A stretch of 64,000 bases of DNA. It comes from Cellulomonas carbonis. Lineage in GTDB: Bacteria > Actinomycetota > Actinomycetes > Actinomycetales > Cellulomonadaceae. This document shows, piece by piece, positions 43,440 through 50,805 of this stretch. Each line of letters starts with the position of its first letter. Positions within the stretch are counted from its first letter, which is position 1. The stretch covers positions 558,001 through 622,000 of the forward strand of contig NZ_BMEB01000002.1 in the NCBI RefSeq assembly GCF_014636275.1, in the 5' to 3' direction. The position numbers and the translations under genes were made by a program. The notes under the pieces were generated by a model, which was not told the origin of the DNA, searched no databases, and saw only the letters and a list, made by a program, of their open reading frames with translations.

Positions 43440-44539
43440 TGCCCGAGACAGCTCCCGAGCGTCCGACGCGGGAGGGCTCGACCGGCGGCACCATGCGCGC
43501 CGTCGTCGTCGAGCGCTTCGGCGAGCCGCCCCTCGTGACCGAGGTGCCGGTCCCCGCGTGCCCGGTGGACGGGGTCGTCCTGCGCGTCGACGCCACGGGC
43601 GTCTGCCGCAGCGACTGGCACGCGTGGCAGGGCCACGACGACGGCGTGACGCTGCCGCACGTCCCGGGCCACGAGCTGGCGGGGACCGTGCTCGAGGTCG
43701 GTCCCGAGGTGCGCCGGTGGCGTCCGGGCGACGTCGTGACCGTGCCGTTCGTGTGCGCGTGCGGCGACTGCCCCGCGTGCCGGTCGGGCGAGCACCAGGT
43801 GTGCGAGCGGCAGGAGCAGCCGGGGTTCACGCACGCCGGGTCGTTCGCGGAGCGGGTCGCGCTGCACCACGCCGACGTCAACCTCGTCGCGGTGCCCGAC
43901 GGCGTGAGCGCCGCGACCGCCGCGTCGCTCGGGTGCCGGTTCGCGACGGCGTTCCGGGCACTGACCGTGCACGGGCGGGTCCTGGCGGGGCAGCGGGTCG
44001 CGGTCCACGGCTGCGGCGGTGTCGGGCTCTCCGCTGTCATGGTCGCCGTGGCCGCCGGCGCGCGCGTCGTCGCCGTCGACGTGTCGACCGCGGCGCTCGA
44101 GGCCGCGCGCGCCGCCGGTGCGGAGGCCGTCGTCGACGCGCGCAGCCTCGACGGACCCGCGGCCGTGGCGGAGCGGGTGGTCGCCGCGACCGACGGCGGC
44201 GCGCACGTGTCGCTCGACGCGCTCGGCAGCCCCGCGACCGCGGTGGCGTCGGTGCTCGGCCTGCGCCGCCGCGGGCGTCACGTCCAGGTGGGGCTGCTCA
44301 TCGGGGGCGCGCCGCCCGCGCTGCCCATGGACCGCGTCGTCGCATGGGAGCTCGAGCTGTACGGGAGCCACGGCATGGCGGCGCACGAGTACCCAGCGAT
44401 GCTCGCGGCGGTCGCGGACGGCCGGCTGCGACCGGAGTCGCTCGTGACGCGCACGATCGGGCTCGACGACCTGCCGGCCGCGCTCGCGGCGATGGGGTCG
44501 GGCACGGCCGGGGCGGGGATGACCGTCGTCGTGCCCTGA
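43439..44539 (+). CDS. Zinc-dependent alcohol dehydrogenase (second)
   Basis: The ATG in a TGATG overlap gives 366 residues; an alternative ATG at 43493 would drop an 18-residue non-conserved leader and start MRAVVVERFGEPPL, the usual family start. Catalytic zinc residues CRSDWHAWQG and PGHELAG, the full four-Cys structural cluster CGDCPACRSGEHQVC, and VAVHGCGGVGLSAVMVA are present. It is not a close copy of the upstream ADH. The two are probably made together. Confidence 0.9.
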   Translation: MPETAPERPTREGSTGGTMRAVVVERFGEPPLVTEVPVPACPVDGVVLRVDATGVCRSDWHAWQGHDDGVTLPHVPGHELAGTVLEVGPEVRRWRPGDVVTVPFVCACGDCPACRSGEHQVCERQEQPGFTHAGSFAERVALHHADVNLVAVPDGVSAATAASLGCRFATAFRALTVHGRVLAGQRVAVHGCGGVGLSAVMVAVAAGARVVAVDVSTAALEAARAAGAEAVVDARSLDGPAAVAERVVAATDGGAHVSLDALGSPATAVASVLGLRRRGRHVQVGLLIGGAPPALPMDRVVAWELELYGSHGMAAHEYPAMLAAVADGRLRPESLVTRTIGLDDLPAALAAMGSGTAGAGMTVVVP

Positions 44540-44570
44540 CCGTTCGGCCCGGGTCCCTGCGCGCGGCGTT

Positions 44571-44580
44571 CCCCCCCCCC
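44571..44580 (+). repeat. C10 homopolymer
   Basis: Ten consecutive C residues in the 47-base convergent gap, 6 bases before the stop end of the kinase gene. Such tracts slip easily in replication and sequencing. Confidence 0.9.
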
Positions 44581-44586
44581 GGTGGG

Positions 44587-45240
44587 TCAGGCGGGTCCGC
44601 GGAGCAGGAGGGGCGCATCGCCGGCGTTGTCGACGACGAAGGTCGCCCGCCGCTCGGGGTCGGCGGCGGCCAGGTAGAGGCGCTGGCCCTCGACGTAGCG
44701 GCGGTTGGCCGGGTCGGCGGGGTCGGGCGGGCAGCCGTCCCGGACGGCCATGCGGGCGAACGTCGTCGCGAACGGCACCCGGAGGAAGACGGACGCGTCC
44801 CACGCGTCGACCAGTTCCGGGCGGTGCAGGAAGATCCCGTCGACCAGCACCACGGTGCCGTCGTCGACCGTCAGGGGCGGCGCGTCGACCGCGGTGTCGG
44901 TCCGGTGGTCGAACGCGGCGACGCGGACCTCGCGGGAGCCGTCCGCGCTCAGCGGCTCGACGACGGCGCGCCGGAACTCGGCGAGGTCGTACGAGTCCTC
45001 GTAGAAGCCGCGCGGCGACGTGCGCCCACGCCGGTAGCGCTCGGCCCGCGGGCGGTGGAACCCGTCGACGGACACACGGATCACGTCGGACCCGCCCGCG
45101 CGGAGGACGTGCGCGAGGGCGTCCGCGAACGTCGTCTTGCCCGCGCCGTCGACCCCGTCGACCGCGACCAGCGGTGTGGGCGCGGCCAGCGAGCGGACGT
45201 GGTCGGCGAGCCTGCGGAGGACGTCGTCGCGCGGTGGCAT
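44587..45240 (-). CDS. P-loop kinase of the uridine kinase type
   Basis: The protein has 217 residues. VAVDGVDGAGKTTFAD is the P-loop; VSVDGFHRPRAERYRRG and FYEDSYDLAEFRRAVV follow the uridine kinase/phosphoribulokinase pattern, with VLVDGIFLHRPELVDAWD as the Walker B region and DCPP-type RYVEGQRLYL after it. Real uridine kinases carry further nucleoside-site motifs that I cannot confirm, so the substrate is open. CAGACT seven bases before the ATG may be a weak leaderless -10 box. Confidence 0.82.
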   Translation of the reverse strand: MPPRDDVLRRLADHVRSLAAPTPLVAVDGVDGAGKTTFADALAHVLRAGGSDVIRVSVDGFHRPRAERYRRGRTSPRGFYEDSYDLAEFRRAVVEPLSADGSREVRVAAFDHRTDTAVDAPPLTVDDGTVVLVDGIFLHRPELVDAWDASVFLRVPFATTFARMAVRDGCPPDPADPANRRYVEGQRLYLAAADPERRATFVVDNAGDAPLLLRGPA

Positions 45241-45319
45241 GCAGGGGAGTCTGGCAGGACGTCCGACCCTCGACGCCGGGGGTGCGCCGGGTGTTGGCTC
45301 GACGGCGGAGGTGGTCACC

Positions 45320-45685
45320 ATGGCCGAGGCGCGGTCCGTCGAGGAGAGGTCCGCCGGGTCGCGGCGCGCGGCCGGGCGGCGGGTGCTCGTGCCGGTGCTC
45401 GGGGTCGCCGTCGTCGTGCTCCTCGCCGCCTGCGCACCGGGCGCGAACGAGCTGGTCGGCAGCGTGGCGCCCGACGGCGAGGGTCCGTTCGGGTTCTGGT
45501 GGGGACTGTGGCACGGCCTCATCGCGCCGATCACCTTCATCGTGTCGCTGTTCACCGAGACGGTCGGGATCTACGAGGCCCACAACACAGGCGGCTGGTA
45601 CGACTTCGGGTTCCTGCTGGGGCTGACCGTCTCGCTCGGCGGAGGTCCGGGCGGCGCGGCGGCCCGACGGCGATCGCGCGGCTGA
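45320..45685 (+). CDS. Small membrane or lipoprotein-like protein
   Basis: The protein has 121 residues behind GGAGGTGG. A basic N-terminus precedes a membrane span (VLVPVLGVAVVVLLAA) that ends in a lipobox-like LLAACAPG. FWWGLWHGLIAPITFIVSLF and a second hydrophobic stretch (DFGFLLGLTVSLGGG) surround TVGIYEAHNTGGWYD. This short family is widespread in actinobacteria as 'membrane protein' without known role. Whether the Cys is lipidated is unclear. Confidence 0.75.
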   Translation: MAEARSVEERSAGSRRAAGRRVLVPVLGVAVVVLLAACAPGANELVGSVAPDGEGPFGFWWGLWHGLIAPITFIVSLFTETVGIYEAHNTGGWYDFGFLLGLTVSLGGGPGGAAARRRSRG

Positions 45686-45775
45686 CCGTCCGCCCGCCAT
45701 CGCGCGCCCCGTCGGGCTGCCCCCGGGCGGCGGCCGAGGCGTGGGCACCCGACGTCCGGCCGCAGCCCCGCCCGG

Positions 45776-45781
45776 TACCCT
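45776..45781 (+). promoter_or_regulatory. Candidate -10 box for purS-purQ
   Basis: TACCCT, about 70 bases before the GTG of purS; the context CGGTACCCT resembles the purA box CGGTAACCT. Confidence 0.4.
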
Positions 45782-45850
45782 GACGCCGCGCGGACGCAGC
45801 ACGCGCCCCCGCGCCCACCCTCTCCGCCCGACCAGCACCGGGAGCACTCC

Positions 45851-46120
45851 GTGGGACGTGTCGTCGTCGATGTGATGCCGAAGCCCGAGATCCTCGACCC
45901 GCAGGGCAAGGCCGTCGCCGCCGCGCTGCCGCGACTGGGGTTCTCCGGGTTCACGGGCGTCCGTCAGGGCAAGCGGTTCGAGCTCGAGGTCGACGGGCCG
46001 GTCACCGACGAGGTGCTCGACCAGGTGCGCCGCGCGGCCGAGACGCTGCTGTCGAACCCGGTCATCGAGGACGTCGTCCGCGTCGCGGCCGCCGAGGAGC
46101 ACGACGGGGCCACCGCGTGA
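45851..46120 (+). CDS. purS: Phosphoribosylformylglycinamidine synthase subunit PurS
   Basis: The GTG start follows GGGAG by seven bases and gives 89 residues. [23 protein letters not shown] and [10 protein letters not shown] are typical of PurS, the small scaffold of the three-part FGAM synthase (PurS, PurQ, PurL). The purQ start overlaps its stop (GTGA). purL is not in the window. Confidence 0.96.
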   Translation: MGRVVVDVMPKPEILDPQGKAVAAALPRLGFSGFTGVRQGKRFELEVDGPVTDEVLDQVRRAAETLLSNPVIEDVVRVAAAEEHDGATA

Positions 46121-46878
46121 CGGGCACGACGACGCCCGCCTCGACCGTCGCGCGCTCCGCGCCGCAGGCCGGCATGAGGGGTGTCCGCGTCGGCGTGGTC
46201 ACCTTCCCCGGCACGCTCGACGACAGGGACGCGGCGCGCGCCGTGCGCCTGGCAGGCGGCGAGGCCGTGTCGTTGTGGCACGCCGACGCCGACCTGCACG
46301 GGGTCGACGCCGTGGTCCTGCCCGGCGGGTTCTCGTACGGCGACTACCTCCGTGCCGGGGCGATCAGCCGTTTCGCTCCGGTGATGGAGCCGCTCGTCGA
46401 CGCCGCCCGGGGCGGGCTCCCCGTCCTGGGGATCTGCAACGGGTTCCAGGTGCTCGCCGAGGCGCACCTCCTGCCCGGCGCGATGATCAAGAACGACCAC
46501 CGCACGTTCGTGTGCCGTGAGCAGGTGCTCGCGGTCGAGAACGTCGACACCGTCTGGACGCGCGACTTCGCGCAGGGCGAGCGCATCACGATCCCGCTGA
46601 AGAACCAGGACGGGCAGTTCGTCGCCGACGAGCGCACCCTCGACGAGCTCGAGGCCGAGAACCGGGTCGTCTTCCGCTACGAGGGCTGGAACCCGAACGG
46701 CTCGCGCCGGGCCATCGCCGGGATCAGCAACGCCGCGGGGAACGTCGTCGGGCTCATGCCGCACCCCGAGCACGCCGTCGAGAGGGGCTTCGGGCCCGAC
46801 GGCCCCGCCGGCCCGCGCACCGGCACCGACGGGCTGCGCTTCTTCACGTCCGTGCTGAGCACGCTCGTCCACGCGTGA
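46117..46878 (+). CDS. purQ: Phosphoribosylformylglycinamidine synthase subunit PurQ (glutaminase)
   Basis: The protein has 253 residues. The class I glutaminase triad is present: [12 protein letters not shown] with nucleophile Cys, and [13 protein letters not shown] with His and Glu. [24 protein letters not shown] opens the domain. It supplies ammonia to PurL for FGAM formation. It lies between overlapping purS and GNAT genes. About 25 extra N-terminal residues before RVGVVTFPG may not all be translated. Confidence 0.96.
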   Translation: MTGTTTPASTVARSAPQAGMRGVRVGVVTFPGTLDDRDAARAVRLAGGEAVSLWHADADLHGVDAVVLPGGFSYGDYLRAGAISRFAPVMEPLVDAARGGLPVLGICNGFQVLAEAHLLPGAMIKNDHRTFVCREQVLAVENVDTVWTRDFAQGERITIPLKNQDGQFVADERTLDELEAENRVVFRYEGWNPNGSRRAIAGISNAAGNVVGLMPHPEHAVERGFGPDGPAGPRTGTDGLRFFTSVLSTLVHA

Positions 46879-47363
46879 CGGCGCAGGGCACGGGCGCGGT
46901 CACGCTGCGCCGCGTCGAGTGGACGGACCCGGTCGCCGAGGCGATGCGCGTCGCGCAGCAGCGCGAGGTGGCCGGCATCTACGACGGTCAGGGCGACCTC
47001 GTCCAGCACCTGCCGACCGAGCAGATGCTCGCCACGGTCGTGGCCGACGTCGACGGCGAACCCGCGGGGTGCGTCGCGCTGCGGGCGGACGAGCACCACG
47101 GTCCCAGCGTCGGTGAGGTCAAGCGGATGTACGTGCGGCCCGAGCACCGGGGACGTGGGCTGTCCCGCATCCTCCTCGCGGAGATCCACGGGCTCGCCCA
47201 CGAGCACGGCCTGCGACGCCTCGTGCTCGAGACCGGCGACCGGCTGACCGCGGCCATCGCGCTGTACTCGTCCGCCGGGTGGACCCGCATCCCGAACTAC
47301 GGCCCGTACGCGGACGAGCCCACGTCGCTCTGCTTCGAGTACCGGCTCGCGCCGGAGGCCTGA
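46875..47363 (+). CDS. GNAT-family N-acetyltransferase
   Basis: The protein has 162 residues; its GTG overlaps the purQ stop. [23 protein letters not shown] is the acetyl-CoA-binding motif A, followed by [24 protein letters not shown] and the terminal [17 protein letters not shown]. This subgroup often acetylates small amines, but the substrate is unknown. Coupling to purQ looks positional. Confidence 0.9.
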   Translation: MTAQGTGAVTLRRVEWTDPVAEAMRVAQQREVAGIYDGQGDLVQHLPTEQMLATVVADVDGEPAGCVALRADEHHGPSVGEVKRMYVRPEHRGRGLSRILLAEIHGLAHEHGLRRLVLETGDRLTAAIALYSSAGWTRIPNYGPYADEPTSLCFEYRLAPEA

Positions 47364-47392
47364 GCCGGAGGCGACGCTGCTGGGTGCGCACC

Positions 47393-47398
47393 TATCGT
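47393..47398 (+). promoter_or_regulatory. Candidate -10 box, leaderless, for the deleted VOC gene
   Basis: TATCGT ends six bases before the ATG at 47405, so the promoter survives upstream of the shortened gene. Confidence 0.45.
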
Positions 47399-47404
47399 GA
47401 CCGC

Positions 47405-47584
47405 ATGGCATGCCGGATCACGGAGCTGGTGCTGGACGTCCACGACCCGGAGCTCGAACGGCTCCTCGCCGCGGGCGCGCGGCCGGTCGACATCGGACAG
47501 ACCGGCGACGAGTCCTGGCACGTGCTCGCCGACCCCGAGGGCAACGAGTTCTGCCTCCCGCGACGACGCGTGGCGCCGGTCTGA
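47405..47584 (+). pseudogene. Internally deleted VOC/glyoxalase-family gene
   Basis: The ATG at 47405 gives 59 residues. The first 12 (MACRITELVLDV) are the usual start of this VOC family, but the next residues (HDPELERLLAAGARPVDIGQ, then TGDESWHVLADPEGNEFCL) are the normal C-terminal third. The middle about 60-65 residues of a full-length protein of around 125 are absent, with the frame kept. The metal-binding core would be largely missing, so I infer a decayed gene, though expression of the fragment cannot be excluded. Confidence 0.7.
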
Positions 47585-47665
47585 GCGACGTCCGGGACCG
47601 CGGATCGGCTCTCGGGTCCCGGACCTCCGCGCCGGTCGTCGCCCAGGGCGCGCCATGATCGGTGC

Positions 47666-48235
47666 GTGCTCCACGACCTCACGCTCGACGCACCCGGCGT
47701 GCGCCTCGTCCCGCTGTCCGAGGACCACGCCCCGGCCCTCCTCGCCCTGATCGACGACGCCCTCTGGGCGGGCATGTCGGTCCCCGTGCCGCGGGCGACC
47801 GCCGACATGACCGCGCTCGTCCGTGCCGCGCACGCCGCGCCGGGCCGCCTGGCGTTCACCGTCCTCGGCGACGACGGCACCGTCCGCGGCTCGACGTCCT
47901 TCTACGACGTGGACCACGGGCAGGGCCGGTGCGAGGTCGGGTGGACGTACTACGGCCGCGAGTGGTGGGGCGGCTCGACCAACCCCGCGTGCAAGCTGGC
48001 CCTGTTCGCGCACGCGTTCGACGGCTGGGGCATGCAGCGGGTCGCGCTGCGCGCCGACGCCCGCAACGCGCGCAGCATCGCGGCGATCCGCCGGCTGGGC
48101 GGCGTGCCCGAGGGCGTGCTCCGCAGCCACCGCGTCGCACCCGACGGGTCGCGCGGGGACACCGCGTACTTCTCCGTGCTCGCCGACGAGTGGCCAGCGG
48201 TCCGACGTGGTCTGCAGGAGCGCCTGGCCCACTGA
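47666..48235 (+). CDS. GNAT acetyltransferase (RimJ/RimL-like), tandem copy 1
   Basis: The GTG start gives 189 residues. VRLVPLSEDHAPALLALIDD, GSTSFYDVDHGQGRCEVGWTYYGREWWGG, FAHAFDGWGMQRVALRADARNARSIAAIRRLGG and EGVLRSHRVAPDGSRGDTAYFS follow the RimJ/RimL protein-N-terminal or amino-acid acetyltransferase pattern. CATGAT six bases before the GTG suggests a weak leaderless promoter. A GCGGACG hairpin follows the stop, then a clear paralogue. Confidence 0.88.
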   Translation: MLHDLTLDAPGVRLVPLSEDHAPALLALIDDALWAGMSVPVPRATADMTALVRAAHAAPGRLAFTVLGDDGTVRGSTSFYDVDHGQGRCEVGWTYYGREWWGGSTNPACKLALFAHAFDGWGMQRVALRADARNARSIAAIRRLGGVPEGVLRSHRVAPDGSRGDTAYFSVLADEWPAVRRGLQERLAH

Positions 48236-48240
48236 GCCGT

Positions 48241-48258
48241 GCGGACGGTGGCGTCCGC
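48241..48258 (+). terminator. Small hairpin after tandem GNAT copy 1
   Basis: GCGGACG and CGTCCGC with loop GTGG, 6 bases after the stop codon. Confidence 0.5.
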
Positions 48259-48448
48259 CTGACCCGTGATCGACATCACGGTGACCAGCAGGAAACACCT
48301 CCGGTCAGCCTCTTGCGCGAAGGACCCTGCAGGCTGTCCCATGATCCCCTCGCGCGTCGCGCGGGCTCGAGGACGACCGGCGGCGCGGCCGGACGTGGCA
48401 CCTGCCACGGGTCGCGGCACCGACGGCTGGGTACGACGGAGACCGGCT

Positions 48449-49102
48449 GTGCAGCATGACATCGTCCTCGGGGCGCACGACGTCACCCTGGTCCCGCTCG
48501 GCTACGAGCACGCGGCTGCGCTGCTCGCGCTCGTCGACGACGACCTGTGGGCGGGCCTCAGCACGCCCCGGCCCCGGACCACGGCCGACGTCGAGCTCAT
48601 GGTGCTCCGTGCGTGGGAGTCACCGACCAGGTGGTCCTTCGCGGTCCTCGACGCGCGGACGGGTGAGGTCCGCGGATCGACGTCGCTGTACGAGGTCGAC
48701 CGCGACCACCGGCGGGCCGTGGTCGGGCTGACGTTCTACGGTCGCCGCTGGTGGGGTGGCGCGACCAACCCGGCGACCAAGCTCGCGCTGCTCGGCCACG
48801 CGTTCGACGGCTGGGGCCTGCACCGGGTCGCGCTCCGGGTCGACCCGGCGAACGTCCGGAGCGTCGCGGCCGTCGAGAGGCTCGGCGGGGTGCGTGAGGG
48901 GCTCCTGCGCGGTCACCGCACGACGCCCGACGGCGCGACCGCCGACTCCCTGTCCTTCTCGATCCTGTCGAGCGAGTGGCCCGACGTCCGCGCCGGCCTC
49001 GAACGGCGCCTGACCGGCGGACCTCTCCCGACCCCCCTCTCGGCCGCGCCCGCACTCGCCGCAGCGACGCCGGAGCCGCGGTCGACCCTCCAACCAGCCT
49101 GA
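48449..49102 (+). CDS. GNAT acetyltransferase (RimJ/RimL-like), tandem copy 2
   Basis: The GTG at 48449 gives 217 residues; the start VQHDIVLGAHDVTLVPLGYEH aligns with VLHDLTLDAPGVRLVPLSEDH of copy 1, which settles it although the frame is open to 48266. Most blocks match copy 1 (LDARTGEVRGSTSLYEVDRD, RWWGGATNPATKLALLGHAFDGWG, VRSVAAVERLGGVREGLLRGH). A 30-residue Pro/Ala-rich tail is extra. The pair looks like an old duplication. A perfect 56-base palindrome follows the stop. Confidence 0.88.
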   Translation: MQHDIVLGAHDVTLVPLGYEHAAALLALVDDDLWAGLSTPRPRTTADVELMVLRAWESPTRWSFAVLDARTGEVRGSTSLYEVDRDHRRAVVGLTFYGRRWWGGATNPATKLALLGHAFDGWGLHRVALRVDPANVRSVAAVERLGGVREGLLRGHRTTPDGATADSLSFSILSSEWPDVRAGLERRLTGGPLPTPLSAAPALAAATPEPRSTLQPA

Positions 49103-49125
49103 CCCCGAGCCTTGCCCCGACCGCT

Positions 49126-49181
49126 GAGATACGACTTCCTGTCGGCGTGTCGCACGACACGCCGACAGGAAGTCGTATCTC
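49126..49181. repeat. 56-base perfect palindrome, family A/B element
   Basis: Perfect 26-base arms (49126-49151 and 49156-49181) around loop GCAC, lying between convergent stops at 49102 and 49196. The arm starts GAGATACGACTTCCT and ends GGCGTGTC. Ends and core equal those of the element at 42314-42375. It may also end transcription from both sides. Confidence 0.9.
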
Positions 49182-49195
49182 GACACTGGGTCGAC

Positions 49196-49798
49196 TCAGC
49201 CGACGGCGATCCCGAGGAACGCCGCGAGGTGCGGGGAGAGTGCGGCGAGCTGCTCCTCGCTGACCCGCGCGCCCCGCAGCGACCCGACCCCGTCGAGCCG
49301 GGCGAGGTCGGCCCCGCGCAGGTCGACGTCCTCGAGGGTCGCGCCGGTCACGTCGAGCCGGCGGACGGTGCAGGCGTCCAACCGGAGGCGCCGCACGCGC
49401 GCGCCGGCCAGGTCGAGCTCGCCGACGACGACGTGCGCGAGCGTGACGTCGGTGAGGTCCGCGTCCCGCAGGTTGAGGTAGTCGACCTTGCCGCCACGCA
49501 GCTCGACCCGGACCAGCTCGGAGCCGTACGCGGCGACCGCGCCGATGCGGCAGTCGGTGACGGCGACGTCCTGGAGCGTCACCTGCGGTGCGTCGAGCGT
49601 GCCGCCGTGCACGGCGCCCAGGGACGTGTCGACCAGGCGCGCGTGGTCCAGGCGCAGCCCGTCCACCGAGCACGCGTCGAACGTGCAGTCGGTGAAGCGC
49701 GAGTCCGAGGCGTCCTGGCCGTCGAGGTCCTCGGTGAACGCGACGAGGTCGTGGTCACCGCCCGGCTCGAGGCGGCCGCGGAAGGGTGTGGGCTCCAT
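49196..49798 (-). CDS. Pentapeptide-repeat protein
   Basis: The protein has 200 residues. Repeats of the A(D/N)LxX type run from about 30 to 185 (FTDCTFDACSVDGLRLDHAR, LRDADLTDVTLAHV, LRGADLARLDGVGSLRGARV). Such proteins fold into a right-handed four-sided beta helix; some (Qnr, MfpA) mimic DNA and guard gyrase, others act as scaffolds. It has no membrane segment and is of Qnr-like length, but gyrase protection is not shown by the sequence. Confidence 0.85.
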   Translation of the reverse strand: MEPTPFRGRLEPGGDHDLVAFTEDLDGQDASDSRFTDCTFDACSVDGLRLDHARLVDTSLGAVHGGTLDAPQVTLQDVAVTDCRIGAVAAYGSELVRVELRGGKVDYLNLRDADLTDVTLAHVVVGELDLAGARVRRLRLDACTVRRLDVTGATLEDVDLRGADLARLDGVGSLRGARVSEEQLAALSPHLAAFLGIAVG

Positions 49799-49851
49799 GC
49801 GGCGACGCTCCCACACCCCTCCGACGTCCGGCAGCCGGCCGGGTCGGGCTC

Positions 49852-50805
49852 TCAGCGCAGCGGCGTGACCGACCCCGTCAGGTGGGGCGTGCCCTTGCGC
49901 GGGTTCCAGACCGCGTACCCGAAGCCGTCGTCGTCCGGCGCGACGCGGACGGCGACCGTCGAGGGCAGCAGCACGGGCTTCGCGAACTCGACGTCCCACC
50001 GGTACGCCTCGCCGCGCGCCGGCCCGACGGCGGCGATCGCGCGCGCCGCGGTGTACATGCCGTGCGCGATCGTCCGGGGGAACCCGAACGCCTTGGCGGC
50101 GAGCGTCGTCGTGTGGATCGGGTTCCGGTCGCCCGACACGGCCGCGTACCGCCGCCCGGCGTCGGCGCCGAGGCGCCACTGCCCGGTCGGGACGGGAACC
50201 TCGAACGAGTCGCGCGCGCCGTCCGGCCGCTCGGCGCCGTCGAGCCGGACGCCCTTGACGAGGTAGGTGGAGACGCCCTCCCACGCCCGCTCGCCGTCGA
50301 CGGAGACCTCGGCGACGACGTCGACCGTGACCCCGGCCCGGTGCGCCGCGAGGTCCCGCACGTGCACCTCGACGTCGAGCGCCTCCCCGAGCCGCAGACC
50401 GCGCCGCTGCTCGACCCGGTTGGCGACGTGCACCATGCCGAGGAGCGGGAGCGGGAAGTCGGGCCGCACCATGAGAGCGGTCGCGACCGGGAACGCGAGC
50501 ACGTGGACGAACCCCGCGGGCAGCACGTCGGACGCGCCCTCGTGCAGCAGGTGCTGGTAGTCGCTCAGGTGGGTCGGGTCGGGGCGGACGCCGCTGACGC
50601 GCAGGCGCGTGCCCGGCAGGCTCCCGGGCCGGACGCTGCGCCTGCGGGCGACGGCCGCCCTGGCCGAGCCGACGACGCCGCGCCCGTACAGCCCGGCGAG
50701 CCCGGGCGTCGCGGGCAGCTCGACGACCCGCCCACCCGCGCGCTCGGACCCGTCCGCCGCACCCGACCGACCCGTCGCGCCCGACCGACCCGTCGCGGTG
50801 CTCAC
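49852..50805 (-). CDS. MaoC-family hydratase (HtdX-like 3-hydroxyacyl thioester dehydratase)
   Basis: The protein has 317 residues; its GTG overlaps the fabG-like stop. A double hotdog layout ends with the hydratase motif SGDRNPIHTTTLAAKAFGFP, including the catalytic Asp and His, then IAHGMYTAARAIA. It should hydrate or dehydrate 2-enoyl/3-hydroxyacyl thioesters. The gene order hydratase-FabG4-like reductase-thiolase matches the mycobacterial htdX-fabG4-fadA2 locus. The N-terminus holds a GRSGAT repeat coded by an 18-bp tandem duplication. Confidence 0.9.
   Translation of the reverse strand: MSTATGRSGATGRSGAADGSERAGGRVVELPATPGLAGLYGRGVVGSARAAVARRRSVRPGSLPGTRLRVSGVRPDPTHLSDYQHLLHEGASDVLPAGFVHVLAFPVATALMVRPDFPLPLLGMVHVANRVEQRRGLRLGEALDVEVHVRDLAAHRAGVTVDVVAEVSVDGERAWEGVSTYLVKGVRLDGAERPDGARDSFEVPVPTGQWRLGADAGRRYAAVSGDRNPIHTTTLAAKAFGFPRTIAHGMYTAARAIAAVGPARGEAYRWDVEFAKPVLLPSTVAVRVAPDDDGFGYAVWNPRKGTPHLTGSVTPLR
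50762..50797 (-). repeat. Tandem 18-bp duplication in the MaoC gene start
   Basis: CCCGACCGACCCGTCGCG occurs twice in a row (50762-50779, 50780-50797), adding a GRSGAT unit to the N-terminus and lying just after the start codon. Confidence 0.85.

Noticed and set aside
48236..48448. Upstream extension of tandem GNAT copy 2 to 48266
   Set aside because: The added 61 residues do not align with copy 1, whose start matches the GTG at 48449.
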